Shown here: piece by piece, positions 12,874 through 25,700 of the stretch
Position numbering within the stretch: position 1 is the first letter of the stretch
How the letters are laid out: every line of letters begins with the position of its first letter
Source of the DNA: Zeus faber
Lineage: Eukaryota > Chordata > Actinopteri > Zeiformes > Zeidae
Reading direction: 5' to 3'
Length of the DNA stretch: 64,000 bases
Assembly (NCBI GenBank): GCA_960531495.1
Contig: OY482846.1
Coordinates: 36,625,565 to 36,689,564 of the forward strand
Notes under the pieces: generated by a model
The model's database searches: none
Told to the model about the DNA's origin: nothing
The model's input: the letters and a program-made list of their open reading frames with translations, nothing else
Translations under genes and position numbers: made by a program

Positions 12874-14059
12874 CTCATATCTTTGAAAGAGGTGAATTCT
12901 ATGACATAAATGAACACCCATGGGGATGGATATAGACCGCAGTAACAACACACAGCCAGATGCAAACACTCGCTGCCGCAACTCCCCCCCCACCCCCACA
13001 TCCCCTGGATGTCTTTCACAGTGGAGTATGCCACTGTTTTTTGCCTGTGGTTTCCATAGAGACGAGTGCTTCCATCTATTTTGAGTAACCTCTACCAAGT
13101 GCTTGTCTAGACTTACGCTGGCTCCATCTCAGCCCATTACGCTCACTGGCAAACTATATGAATGAGAGAGCTCAATTAAAGGACCAAAATCATTTGAGTT
13201 TGGCCCGAGCTAGAACCATGATCATGTCGTCATTCGCATTTCCCACGAACACATCGGACTATTTTCCCTTGCGTTATTTCTTCGACCTGGATGGAGTGCA
13301 CGGATGCCACATTTCCGTTCACCCGCCCACGGAGTTCCTTGCTGTCTTTGCTTTTTACTTCAAATCAAGGTCTTTGCCTCTGTTGAATGCATTCCCCTTG
13401 GAATTATCGCCACATGATGCCATGGCAACCAGGCGACTCCCTGTCTATGCAGGCACAATCTTAACAACACACCCCCTAAAAAAAACAAAAAACAAAAATA
13501 AACCCGGGGATCAACGGGAGAGGGAATTAGGACCACACGAGACCGAGGAACCTCTGGTACATGCACATGCCAAGGACATCCTCACTGTTCTGTCTGAAGC
13601 GACATAATAATCCCTTTTCTGAGAGGAAATCTGTTAAATGTGATCTCACAATATCTTTGCTTGATACTCCCTGCTGTGGGTAATTAAAAAAAATATGGCA
13701 GTTTGAAAATGACTTTGCTAAATTTTACCAGTTAAGTGTTAAAAATGCAAAACATTAGGCATGTCTCATGCAACTGCAGGATGTGGTCAAAATGACCTTT
13801 GTTATGAATTTAGAGATGTTCCAAAGGAGGTGGTTCCCAAGGCAACCTAGCCCTAGCACGTGTGCATAAAGCCTCTAAAAATAGTACAGACGGTACAAAT
13901 CACAGAGTAAAGAAAGAAAAAAAAGAAACACGCACACAAAAAATCAAGGATTGGTGATTAGGTCACAAAACCACATGGACAACAGCGGGAGAGTAAAGCC
14001 AGGAGTATCAAAAAATCAATTCTGATACAATAAACAATTCATACAAACTCTACTAACTC
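12874..14059. other. intronic stretch, nothing recognised
   Basis: A 149-codon plus-strand frame at 13158-13607 has no recognisable motif and ends in compositionally biased sequence. I do not call it a gene. Confidence 0.4.
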
Positions 14060-14084
14060 TAACTTAAATAGACTGACTGGGTTT

Positions 14085-14350
14085 TATAAGCTGGGTTTTG
14101 GGGTTTAGTGTTAGGTCTTGTATAGGGAATGCTAGGGTTAGGCGAGTAATGGTTAGGTGGACTAGAGTTAGATGCGTTAGGGGTTAAACAAGTTAAAGTT
14201 AGACCAGTTAGGGTTCGGTGGATTAGAGTTAGGCGTGTCAGGGTTCGATGAGTTAGGGTCAGGCAGGTTAGGGTTATGCAAGTTAGGGTTAGGCAGGTAA
14301 GGGTTATGTGGATTAGAGTAAGGCACGTTAGGGTACATGGGTTAGGTGAA
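14085..14350. repeat. degenerate 15-bp minisatellite of telomere-like TTAGGGTTAGG units
   Basis: Units of the type GTTAGGGTTAGGCAG repeat about 15 times with drift. The minus-strand translation shows a clear five-residue period (CLTLT, HITLT, HRTLT), which fixes the 15-bp period. Confidence 0.85.
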
Positions 14351-14810
14351 GCATCAACTATTTTACAAAACCAACACATCCGGCAAAGCTACTCTCTTTG
14401 TACCATTCCACAGGCAATCCCTGTTCACGTCAATCTTTTGGTTCGTCAGGGACGTTACTCATATTCGTAACTGCACGTATTACACCTTCAGAGAGACATC
14501 TGAAAGGGAGCCGCCAATCATATAACAGTCATTTCATCGCTCCCTCCACAGGCACACTGAGTACCCAATTTAGATTACTCCCCGAAGTCTCCGGGACTGA
14601 CACCTCCGTAATACCACCTGTCTCCAACGCCGGCAGCTTCCAGGCAGGTCCTCACCCATTCAGCTCCACATTGGTGATATACTGCACCGCATCAGTTAAA
14701 ACACAAGTTTGGAATGATGGCTCTCGCTACGTCACCACTGGTAATTCTGGGTATTTGTTGTTGTTGTTGCTGTTTTCTTGTGTATTACTGGCCACTTTTT
14801 TCTTTTTTTA

Positions 14811-15180
14811 CCTGTGCTGTCAACATGCTGGTCATACAACACATAGTATTCGTAGCCATTGCATCTCAGACAGAGTTAGTCTGCAAGTGGAGTTCAACTT
14901 CTCATCCTGCAATGCAACTCTTTATTCATTCTTTAATCATCAAGAACTGCTGACATAACTCTGTCCTGTGGATGACCTGTGGGATGACAAGAGCACAGTT
15001 TTTTGTTACACAAGACCACCACCAATTCCCCTCTTTGGAGAACGATCTTACCATATTTTGGTCTATAAACAATTAATCACAACTAAAGAGAAGGGGAGAC
15101 TCACAACGAGTGAGTCAAACAGACATAGAAACAACAAATAAACATAGAAACAACAAATAAACATAGAAACAAACATTTAG
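14811..15180 (+). repeat. dispersed repeat family A, copy 1
   Basis: Begins CCTGTGCTGTCAACATGCTG and passes through CACATAGTATTCGTA, AGTGGAGTTCAACTTCTCA, CTCTGTCCTGTGGATGACCTG and GACAAGAGCACAG. It ends in a triplicated AAACATAGAAACAACAAAT unit at 15126-15176. Four further copies are at 30452, 32988, 36835 and 58680. No transposase is seen. Confidence 0.85.
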
Positions 15181-15462
15181 ATGGAAAAATGTAAACAAAC
15201 CATTGTAATAACTATGGCAGCAAATAAGGGAGAAGATAAGAGGGACATGATCTGGAGGGTGTTTGGTGGTCAAAGCAGGGACTGGTGGTGTGTGTGTTCC
15301 TGTGATGAGTCCACCTCCTGCACCACAACCCACGCCAGCAAGAAGCCTCCCGGTGGCAATACCCACAGCCACGTCGGGTCGCAGCAGGCCAGAAACCACC
15401 CAGCAACAGGCCGTTATTGAGTAGAGTGGAAATTTGGGTCATTTGTCTTTCCATTGACGATT

Positions 15463-15765
15463 GGAAATCTTAATCATCAATGGAAACTCATAAGTGCCGT
15501 CCAAAAATGACCTTAAAAGAACATGCATCAAGAGCAGCAGAGGAAACACCAAAAAGCTGTCCACCACTCAGTTGCTCCTCATGAAGAAAAGTTGAAAGGT
15601 TTCGAAAGGTTTTGAATGGTTTTCAATGATAATCATGATCAATGATAAATTTGCATTGGAAACTCATGAACATCGTCTTAGATAACATTTTAAAGAGCAA
15701 GCGTCAACAACAGCAGAAAACCCTAGTAGTCACAAGGTTGCCACTCACTGAGAAAGGTTGTTTTA
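15463..15765. repeat. tandem duplication of about 165 bp
   Basis: Two adjacent diverged copies share ATGGAAACTCATAA/ATTGGAAACTCATGAAC, a TTAAAAGAACATGCATCAA-like block and CAGCAGAGGAAAC/CAGCAGAAAAC. Confidence 0.6.
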
Positions 15766-16414
15766 ATTAGCGGGTGCCGCTTGTAACAATGACCGCTGTC
15801 AACTGGGCTTCAACTTCTCAGCGCAGGTGCAAAAGTGATGAATGCAATAAGCATGAGGTGTCGGACAATGAGTTGTCGAAGAAACAGTGGCCTTGGCAAG
15901 GCCTTTGCGTGTCCTTTTGTAACAAAACATGTATTCAAGGGCGGCTCTCCGGAGCCATGGACGGACGTCTGTGCAAGCGGCGCATTAACTTAGTGGCACA
16001 GGCGTTGCCAGAATTTTGGGGCCCCATGAAAAAAAAACCACCATGCCCCTAACATAGAAATCAGAATGTTTCTTACTCATGAATTTAAACAAGTCTAACC
16101 CTTTTCTGCCCTATGCATAATTCCTAAAATACGTCCTAAATAACATACCCAAAATAAAAAAAAATCCTGAACTATGTGGACTACAGGCATAAATGTGGTA
16201 CCAACAGAGAACAAGCATCTGTGAAACTACAACGTAGTGTCAAGACATTATGTGGGCATTCCTGAGTTGGTTCAACAGGAGATAAACCATAGCAGAGAAT
16301 ACTCTGAAACAGTATTTTGCCCATCCACGGGAAGGCTAGGGTAGAACAGGTTAAGGCATTTGTGCTTGGGTTTGTTCCCCGCCAACAAAACTCAGAGGTT
16401 ACACTGCACCGAGA

Positions 16415-18935
16415 GCCCAGCGTTGAGCCTTCTCGTGAGCAAACTCATTTATAATGTCTTTAAGTTTAATTTTCTAGATTACTGTTTTTTTCATTTCATT
16501 TCATTTCATTTTCGCAGACGCTTTTATCCAAAGAGACTTACAATTGTTCAATCACCGACGGACGCAGCCATCAGGAGCAATTAGGGGTTAAGTGTCTTGC
16601 TCAAGGACACTACGGCATGCTAGCAGGAGGAGCCTGGGATCGAACCAGCAACCTTTAGATCACAAGACCACTAGCTCTACCGCCTGAGCTACCAATTGAA
16701 AGGATGGCAAGACTGTTCAACCTGTCTTGGCCCATTGTAGATCTTAGATAGTTCTTTATGAGTTTCAGCTTACTGAAGGCACGTTCACTTCCAGCAACTG
16801 TTACAGGCATTGTACAGAAGATTCGCAGTGCAATGCATACCCCTCCAAAAATGCTCTGGAGCTGCATGTTGTAAATGGCATTTAGGAGCTCTACAGGAGA
16901 AAGACCATCTGAAAAAGTAGCACCATATATTGTCTGTAGATGTTGCACTTAATGTTCAAATCCATCTGTGAGATCTTTGAAGTACTTGTTCTTCAATTTG
17001 TGGCAAGATACATGAATTTGGTTTTCAGTCATTTTCCTAAATGTAAGTAGTTGGTGAAAACTCCTCGCATATAGCTGCAATTTTGTGGAACCGCATGTCC
17101 AAATTACTGATTGTACTATCCAGAAACAAATAAAAAAACTGTGTTGTGAAATCTAGTGTCTGACTTCTGTTAATTTGCTATGTCATCTTCAGTCTCATCA
17201 GGAAAACATTTTCTTTTTTTCTGGCGGCCCCGCGGTTCACTGTGAAACCAACTATTTACACACATTTCATTTGCCGCTATGGAGGCTTCTGCCAGAAGAG
17301 CGTCTCATTGATTACGCAGAGCCTGCATTTCTTTCTGTAGTGTCTTAATGTGAGCTGCTTCAGTGTCCAGAGAAATATTTCCTGACTGAAGAATTAGGCT
17401 TCTATTCTCAATACACTGCAAAGCTTTTACCCAGAAAGTGAGCAGGAACATTGCCTTGAAGTAGCCTGAAGTAGTAGTAAAAGCCATGAAGTAGCTTTTC
17501 AGACCATTTGCCTCAGATTTGGCTTTGTTTGTCAGGCTGCAGGTAGCAAGAAGCATGTCTAGGGCTTTGATGATAGAAGGTAAATGAGTTGCTACTGGTC
17601 GGACCGCAGCAATACGAGCACTCCATTGTGTGTCTGACAGACGGTTAAGGCAGCAGCCAGTCTTTTCCTTGAGAATGGCCCATCGGTCTGGGCTGGCACT
17701 GAACAGATTGTAAAGACGATTCACACAGCCAAAAAAGGTTGATACTGCTGCATGTACATCCACAAGATTAAGAGTATGGGAGGCACACGGTGAGTATGTG
17801 CCCAGCGGATTGTTTCGCAGTATGTGTGCGTACTGCGAACTGTTGAACTCCCTTCACTCTCCCTGACATATTTGCACCATTATCATAGCGTTGACCACGG
17901 CAATCTGCAACGTCAATACAATGCCCTTCCAATTCACTCAAAATCATTTCAGAAATGACATTGCCTGTCTTTCTAGCAAAGTCTTTAAATTCAAGAAAAC
18001 GTTCAATTATTTCCCATTCACCTGTTCCCTGAACTTTATCTTTGTGTACATTATCTCCCCTAAAATACATTTTGCTTATTTTGGGAAATAAGCAAGCAGT
18101 TGTATCACATATAACTGAGTAATAGATTGCATCTTCTCTTTCATAAAAGTTTGATTTTGACCACATACTCATATGAACTCGTTTTGGCTGAGGTAGTGAG
18201 TCAGTCGTGCTCTTTCCTTTTTGTCCCTGACTTTCTGTAAGTGCTCACCTAATTGCGGGTCATAATTTGACAACAGTTCAAGTAAGCCTAGGTAATGTCC
18301 ATTATGCACATCATCAAGATCGAGTGATTACCCCCGGAATGGCAGATTCCTAGATGCTAAGTACAGTGTCACTTCCAAAAACCTTTTCTAGAAGTGCTCT
18401 GTTTGGATCAATTTCTGACTGGATTTGTTTCTGCAGCTGACTGTCTATACCTGGAATGGAATGCAATATAATGCCTTTAAACTCTTACTATCAATAAGCC
18501 AGTCTCTCTGCACCTTTTGTCTTCCGTTTTCTGACTTACTTTACTGTAAATAGTTGGGGAATGGCTTGCCTTCTGAGTCTGGGGGCATGATTTTATACAG
18601 TTCTGTCTCCTCACCACACCTGTTGGCTAGTCTGCGAACAATAGCTTCTCTTTCATGGTCTTGTACTTTCTCTGGCCCCAGTGCTGGATCATCTAAAACC
18701 TCATCTTCCTCACTTCGAATCTGTCCATACTCTTTCTTTCCCTTATTACTTGCTTGTTCAATCTCTTGTGTCACTCCTTCACTGGCACTGCTGCTGCTCT
18801 TTAACTCCTCTTCCTCCTCCCTGCTCTCCTCTGCTTCAGAGTCTGTCTGACAACTTTCTGCTGAGATTCTGCCTACCTGGGGCTCTCTTGGCACTCGGAA
18901 GTGATAAAACAAAGGGAATTTTAGGTTTAATGTTT
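16415..18935 (-). pseudogene. hAT-superfamily transposase remnant, ZMYM1-like (element 1)
   Basis: Minus-strand fragments run in order from 18912 to 16415. First comes an acidic N-terminus (EAEESREEEEELKSSSSASE). Then a DUF4371-like core (YYSVICDTT, GQRYDNGANMSGRVKGVQQ). Then a middle part (LYNLFSASPDRWAIL, LNRLSDTQWSARIAAVRPV). Last is the C-terminal dimerisation region (VAGSERAFSKLKLIKNYLRS, QDRLNSLAILSI). Frame breaks and stops separate them. The last helix, reading DIINEFAHEKAQRW at about 16460-16415, is cut off by a SINE inserted at 16485-16694. It is inside a gabrg3 intron, same strand. The same class of element recurs at 50.6 kb on the other strand. Confidence 0.85.
16485..16694 (-). 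mobile_element. tRNA-derived SINE with (AAATG)n tail
   Basis: Read on the minus strand it starts GGTAGCTCAGGCGGTAGAGC (A-box-like), has GGTTCGATCCC (B box) at 16636-16646, then a body containing GTGTCCTTGAGCAAGACACT. It ends with the teleost LINE/SINE tail TTTGGATAAAAGCGTCTGC followed by four AAATG units. The order head, body, LINE-shared tail and microsatellite is that of a SINE mobilised by an L2-type LINE. Confidence 0.9.
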
Positions 18936-19249
18936 GCTCCTACAAAGGTTACCAAAATAAAAATCTACTACTGAAAGAAAAAACTTTTTCATAGTATACA
19001 TATCCAATAGAATACATATTTAAGTGTGTCTAAGTCATCATGTGCCTAAATTTACAATTAAAAAATTGGTCTAGTTATGCATTCGCTGCTACAAAACAAC
19101 TGCCGACCTCCAAGGTCTGCAGTTTAAACTTCATGTAGTAGACACACATTGGGATCTTTGTCGATTACAGCAGTAGCAGCATTAGCATCTACATTATGGA
19201 CAGGTAGGTTTTAATTTTGGTCTAGCTAGTTAACAGATATCACACAAAT
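18936..19249. other. intronic stretch, nothing recognised
   Basis: AT-rich sequence between the hAT and LINE remnants. Confidence 0.4.
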
Positions 19250-20025
19250 ATTTGGGGAATCTTCCTAATTTCTCTCGGCTGCTCCCGTTAGGGGTCACCA
19301 GAGCGGATCATCTGCCTCCAAAACCTTGTGATCTGCACATCTCCCTCCCTTACACCAAGCGCCTGCATGTCCTCCCTCACCACATCCATAAACCTTCTCT
19401 TTGGCTTCCTCTTTCCTCTTTGCCTGGCAGCTCATCCTCAGCATCCTTCTCCCAATGAAACTCTCATCTCTCCTACACACGTGTCCAAACCATCTCAATC
19501 TGGCCTCTCACCTTTCCACCAAACTGTCCAACCTGAGCTGTCCCTCTAATGTACTCATTCTTAATCCTGTCCATCCTTGTCACTCCCAATGAGAATCTCA
19601 ACATCCTCAACTCTGCCACCTCCACTTCAGCCACCTGCCTTTTTGTCAGTGCCACCGCCTCTCAACCGAACAACATGGCTGGTCTCACTACCGTACTGTA
19701 GACCTTCCCCTTCACTCTTGCTGGAACCCTTCTGTCACAGATCACTCCGGACACTCTTCTCCACCCACTCCACCCTGCTTGTATTCTCTTCTTCCCCTCT
19801 CCCGCACTCTCTGCTGCTTTGGATGGTCGACCCCAAGTACTTGAAGTACCTCCACTCCTTGCATTCTCAGCTTTTCGCCGCCCTCCCTCCCATTCAGGCA
19901 CATGTATTCTGTAATACTACTCCTGACTTTCATTCCTCTTCTCTCTAATGCATGCCTCCATTTCTCCAGGCTCTCCTCAACCTGCTCCCTGCTCTCACTA
20001 CAGATCACAATGACATTATGGGGGG
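19250..20025 (-). pseudogene. non-LTR retrotransposon fragment, RTE-like, C-terminal reverse transcriptase region
   Basis: Minus-strand frames give VEESLEKWRHALERRGMKV, then [78 protein letters not shown] and MRWFGHVCRRDESFIGRRML. This is the end of the reverse transcriptase and the tail common to RTE-type LINEs. It is 5'-truncated, with frameshifts between blocks. I am sure of the LINE class, less sure of the clade. Confidence 0.85.
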
Positions 20026-20820
20026 GGGCTCAAACGGGATGTTTGGGTAGAGATGCCTGATCTGATTATGGTTATACGTTTTACTTTTAATCACATATTG
20101 TCATTCAACATTTTTGTCTAACAAACAAATAATTTTCCAAACATTTATTGGCATTTATTTACCAGGCCCCAGGAATCATTCATGGTTTCTCCCCCTTAAC
20201 GATGCCCTTGCCTAGGGGAATATATTTGCGTTTGTAACATTGACAGTTATTGAAATGTGACCAAGAAGGTGGACATTTTTCCTTCAAAATAAATAATTTT
20301 CCAACACCGGACACAGTATTACGAAAGTGGTTTTAAAGTGCAATTGCACGTGAGAAAATGTAAGGGGATGCCAAATCCCAAATACCTAAAGTTACATATT
20401 GCTTCTTTTAAAGCCTTGTTCACATTGCATGAATTTTTAAATCGTGACAATGAAAAAATTGAGAAGCGCACATTTAACAACTGAAATTTACAGTTTGACG
20501 TTGGAAGTCAGTGTGGACTTCCCGGCGGCCATGTTGAGTAGTCTTTACTTTGGGGGAGCATGTGATTGACGGCTCTTTGAAAAAACCGCTGAACAAAACA
20601 CCTGCTGTCAGTGGCCGGTTGGAGGAGGGCAGTGGGGACGTGGTCAGGGTCATCACCCGCCTGGTCCTCACCCATCCACCCCCACCCTCCCTCTGCACCC
20701 CTGGATTCTATTCCTTTGTTGCCCTTGGCGATCCTTCTCCCTCCTTCTGACATTTCCCACTTGCCACTACATGCCAGGAAGCCTGTCACTCGTCTCTCTG
20801 CTTTTCGCACCTCTTTCTGT
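20026..20820. other. intronic stretch with a transposon end fragment
   Basis: 20345-20416 (CAAATCCCAAATACCTAAAG, TTACATATTGCTTCTTTTAAA) resembles the right end of the TTAA-flanked element at 54428-55093. Otherwise nothing is recognised. Confidence 0.45.
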
Positions 20821-20836
20821 GTCACCTCTCTCCCTG

Positions 20837-20837
<1 letters not shown>

Positions 20838-20869
<32 letters not shown>
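20838..20869. repeat. (TC)n microsatellite
   Basis: CT dinucleotide run. Confidence 0.95.
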
Positions 20870-20870
<1 letters not shown>

Positions 20871-21288
20871 GTCGTCTTTCTTTTCAGCGCTGGGTTCGGG
20901 AAGGAGGGGTCAGGTGGCTGAAGTGATGAGATGTGGGGGGGGGCGTCGACCTAGAAGTGTGTCTGATGCACCGGTGGAGGAGAAGGCTAAATTATTCTCC
21001 ATTGTCCAGATGAACGAGGACGTTAATCTCCCTCGCTCCTCTCGCTCTCTCAACCTGTTGCCCGGGCTAAATGCTAGCCAACAGCCATCGCCTCCAACAT
21101 GCACGCTCAAGACTTTTCCTGCCCAAAATAAGAAGCGCAAAGATATGTGCAGGCAAGCCTTGGCGAAGGAAAAAAAATGTAAAACACAACACACACACAC
21201 ACACACACAAAACACATCAAATGTGGTTGCTCTATTCTACACATGTATGGAGTTATAAGTGAAATAATATTTACCCCATAGGCCAGGG

Positions 21289-22010
21289 CTCATTCCAATG
21301 GCACCTGTCAAGGGGTGGGATATATTAGGCAGCAAGTGAACATTCAGTTCTTGAAGTTGATGTGTTGGAAGCAGGAATAATGGACAATCGTAAGGATCTG
21401 AGCCACTTGACAAGGACCAAGTAGTGATGGATAGACGACTGGGTCAGAGCATCTTTAAAACAACAGGTCTTGTGGGGTGTTCTCGGCATGCAGTGGTTAG
21501 TAGCTACCAAAAGTGGTCCAAGCAAGGACAATCGGTGAACAGGGTCATGGGCGCCCATGGGTCTAGCCCATCTGGTCTGATCCCACGGAAAAGATACTGT
21601 GGCACAAACTGCTGAAAAAGTTAATGCTGCTATGATAGAAAGGTGCCAGAACACACATGCATCACAGCTTGCTGTGTATGGGGCTGCATAGCCACAGACC
21701 GGTCAGAGTGTCCACGCTGACCCCTGTCCAACTTCAAAAGCACGTGAAAGTGGCCTGGTCTGATGAATCACATTTTCTTCTACATAATGTGGATGGCCGG
21801 GCTTAGGGTACGATCTGATTGGGCATCTGTGGGATGAGCTGGAACAACAAGCACAATCCATGGAGACCCCACCTCACAACTTCCAGGACTGCTGCTAACG
21901 TCTTGGTGTCAGATACCACAGGACACCTTCAGAGGTCTTGTGGAGTCCATGCCTACATGGCACAGGCACGGTTATTAGTGATGGTTTTAATGTTGTGGCA
22001 GATCCCTGTA
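21289..22010 (+). mobile_element. Tc1/mariner-like transposon remnant, copy B of the 1612 family
   Basis: It shares with copy A the blocks CATTCCAATGGCACCTGTCA, GATATATTAGGCAGCAAGTG, RRLGQSIFKTTGLVGCSRHA (HTH) and the 3' block CACAGGACACCTTCAGAGGT. It ends GGTTTTAATGTTGTGGCA. The left terminal repeat is lost and the frame is broken. Confidence 0.85.
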
Positions 22011-22357
22011 TATATACAGTATATCTATTATAGCACCATTAACACCAAGTGATGTTGTACTACACTGTATTTTGTGGAGCCCTTTTGTCAGACTCTCCAC
22101 GGAGGTTAGGGATCAGGACCGGGGACAGTGTCCCTTCAAAAAGGCTGAAGTCGGGCCTGGTACTAAGCAATCAGCACTCGGACCAGAAGCCAACGCAAAC
22201 CTGGAGGTGAGGTGCAACCGATCTCAGATCATTAACCACGCATTACCTGACAAGACTTTCAGTTTGTGAAAGATATTCTGTTTTAATTCAGCCTTCACTC
22301 CCTTCGCCTCACAGTTATGAATAAATGTTTTGTTGTATTTCACCGTGTCTGGCGTCC

Positions 22358-22387
22358 ATATATATATATATATATATACACATACAT

Positions 22388-22434
<47 letters not shown>

Positions 22435-22491
22435 CACACACACACATACATACATATATATATATATATATACACACATACATACACACAC

Positions 22492-22524
<33 letters not shown>

Positions 22525-22534
22525 CACATATTGT
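22358..22534. repeat. compound (TA)n/(CA)n microsatellite
   Basis: Alternating blocks of TATATA and CACACA/CATACA. Apparent frames on both strands are repeat artefacts. Confidence 0.97.
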
Positions 22535-22749
22535 ATATTTATAATATAAAATATAAAACTCACTTTCTTCATATAATAATATAATAATTTGGCCTTTTTA
22601 ATGGCTCTACCTCGGATCTGTACTCCTGTCCATGACTCGCGCTGTTTTCACTGCCATGTGAGGTTCAACATTCCCTTCATTCAGCTCAACAGAAGGTAAA
22701 GTTAGAACTCAAGACTGAACGGACGTTGTGAATTCCGATTCAAAGCAAA

Positions 22750-22777
22750 GAAAAAAAAAAAAAAAAAAAAAAAAAAA
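22750..22777. repeat. poly(A) run
   Basis: Near-perfect A homopolymer of about 28 nt. No recognisable retroposon body lies directly upstream. Confidence 0.9.
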
Positions 22778-22799
22778 GGGTGCGTTTGGTGAAATGAAC

Positions 22800-25700
22800 T
22801 GCCGACGAATAACCGTTAATGAGTTGGTATTTTCGAACTAATTCAAAGTGAAAGAAAAGAGCAAGGACAGAACTGCAATAAAATAATCACTTTACTACTA
22901 CAAAGACGTTTTAAAGGCCCTTTCCTGAAAGAGTATGCATGGCACGCTGACAAAGGGCCAGGAATATCCGCACTGCATTAAAAGTGGTGATTCTGAAACG
23001 AGTCGGTCGTCCCGAAAGAAGTCACCCCAGCGGGTGAGGTTAGGAAGAACCGGCTCATCCTCCGTTGCTCAAGGTCACCGGTTCCAATTGGTTCTTCCAT
23101 CCCCCAAAAACCGACGCTTTATACCTCAGAGCGGTGGTTCTCAAAAGTCTTTGAACCAAAGTTTCCGCCTCTGATCACACCACAGCATCAAAGTCTTTCT
23201 CTCTCTGTCTCTCTCTCCCCCCCTACTCCCCCTCTCCGCTTTCCCTCTTATCCGACACAAATAATCCTTCTCTCAGCCGTGATATAATGTTTGATTTTTG
23301 GGAACTCATATGACCACTGGTAAATTAGAACTACGGAGCTCGGACTACAATATATTTAATATAATTTGCTCCCACCGGTGACCTCAACTGGCCTCCAGAC
23401 CTGCCCGTGAAAACAACTGTTGTTCAAATTTTGTTCAAAATTTTCTTTCAAGACATTTTGGAAAGGGTTTGAAATTCGGGGGCTGTTGCCAGAATCCGAG
23501 AATAATTCAATCTGAAGTGCTGAATAAATATGAAACGGAAACTGTTTCATTGAACGAATCGGTTATGGCATGAACATAGTCTATGTTCATCAGCACAAGC
23601 TCAAGTCTCATAGTGACAGCGAAATCTATTAGCCGTGATTCGACTCTTTTTTCGATTCGGTTCCTGACGAGTCACTAAGTAAAGAGTAAAGAGACGATTG
23701 AGACTCTTCGTTCGTTCATTTGATGATGTTCGAGGGAGGACTTCCGGAGAACGAAGAACGAGAGTCAGAGGAGATGGTTTGCCTTTGACTTGTAAATGGC
23801 ATTCTCACGGGAATCATTTATCTCTGTCAACATTAATAATCTTTGTGGAACGAAAAGTGTAAATAAGTCACATTCAATATGAATTACACCAAATAACTAG
23901 GCCATTTTTTTGCCTTGGACTTTACATTTTCCTCCAGTTATTATTTCAAATGTTTGTTTGCGAACAAATCATTTTTGCGAGTCTTGCATCACTAACTATG
24001 AGTAGGCTTGGTAATAATAAGGTAGGTAATAATAAGCACTGTTTTACATTTTTAGACATTTTCAGAGGTAAGTATGTTGTGTGCCATAGGATTATTTCAA
24101 CGTAAAAAGTGATATCGGTGATATTTTCCCAATCCATGACTTTGCCCACCCTTCCAAAATGAAATATGAAACAGGACATTTTAAGATGCTGAGGAACCAT
24201 ATCAGGAAAAATCCGCTAAATAAAATGCTCCTTCAGTTGATGATGGATTTTCAATATGATTTTTAAAATAATTTTTCCACTCCACATATGCCTTTGATGA
24301 ATCTAGCACATGTGTACTTGAAACTCAGAATAAAACCCTCAAAAAAAGAGGTGGAAATCAGTCATAAGCTGGCAATTTCAAAGTGTACAAAAAAAAGATG
24401 AAATAGCTAAACGCTGAATTTTTTTTCTCCCCAAATTGGCTGCTCTGTCAATTTAGGATGCTTTGAAGTGTCAGCGTGAAATTGCCCGAGAAAAAAAAAA
24501 AACATTAACCGGTATTTTAATTCAGTGTATGTATCTGAACTGCTTCCTTTCCAAATGACATTTCCAAAAAAAGTCACCGATTGTTTGTGGGTAAACCGTC
24601 ATCGTTTATGACGGAATTGCAGCTTGCTGTTAATTATTTAATAACATTGGGTAATTGGGTAATTTTTCCTTCTTTCCTTTTTATTACATAATTTTTTAAA
24701 GCTTTATTATTTTAATAGCTCTTTCCTAGGGATTAGGGAGATTAAATCATCAGGCTGTAAAATGATAACAACGAAGGTTGTAATCATTATCAGTATTTTT
24801 GTAATTTGAAAAGGACTTATATAAGTCCAAATATTTTTTTTACTTCATTGAAATTCAAAAACAAAATTTGTAAATTTCTGAATTGATTCTCAAATAACTC
24901 CATGTGACTCACAAGTCGGTTAAGTCATTTTTTAAAATCACTTCATGAAAAAAATGTATACTGCATTAAATGGTAATGCCAAGTAATTCCAATTTAATTT
25001 TCCAATAGTTCAGATAATTTCATAGATTTTTGACTTTATTCTCAGAAATGTACTTCTTTACTTTTAGAGCTTAATGTCAGACATGTTGATTCTCAGATAA
25101 CATCAAGTATTTTTGTTGTAAATTTGAGTTTATTCTCCGAAATTAAAACTTTTTCTCAAGTCATTTTTCAGTCCCTGCGTTAATCTTTTATTTTTACTTC
25201 ATTAAACTAATATTAAACCAAGTCTTTTTATACTTCATTAAATTACTTTTACTCAATCCCTGATTATGTATTTTCAATTTAAATCTCTATTTATTAGACC
25301 AAGTTCAGTCGTTTTCCCCCCACTCTAAATGACGACAACTGTAGTTTCTATTTTAAATCTCTATTCATGAGCGTCACTATATATTTTTGGATCTCTTTTT
25401 CGACTTACCCCACGCTCCAAAAAGTCAATCACCTCCGCAGGAAAGCACATGCACATGCAGCGAGGGAAGGAAGTGGTGCAAAAACAATCATTAACTCAAC
25501 AGGAAGAAGATGGGGTTTGAATAATAATAATAAAAAAAAAAAAAATTGATGATAATAATAATAATAAGAATAAGAAGAATAATAATTATGGTGCAGGAAG
25601 AACCCCCTGCATGCTTTTATTAAATACCACACTCAAAAAAACAGTAACATGCAGGGAAGTTGTGCAGAAGCGGGTAAAACACTTAATCTGATTGATTATA

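Noticed and set aside
13158..13607. 149-codon plus-strand frame in the exon 7/8 intron
   Set aside because: No family signature and no splice context; length is expected by chance in 64 kb.
16621..16694. Possible tRNA gene on the minus strand
   Set aside because: A and B boxes are present but the stems do not close and the sequence continues into a SINE body and AAATG tail.
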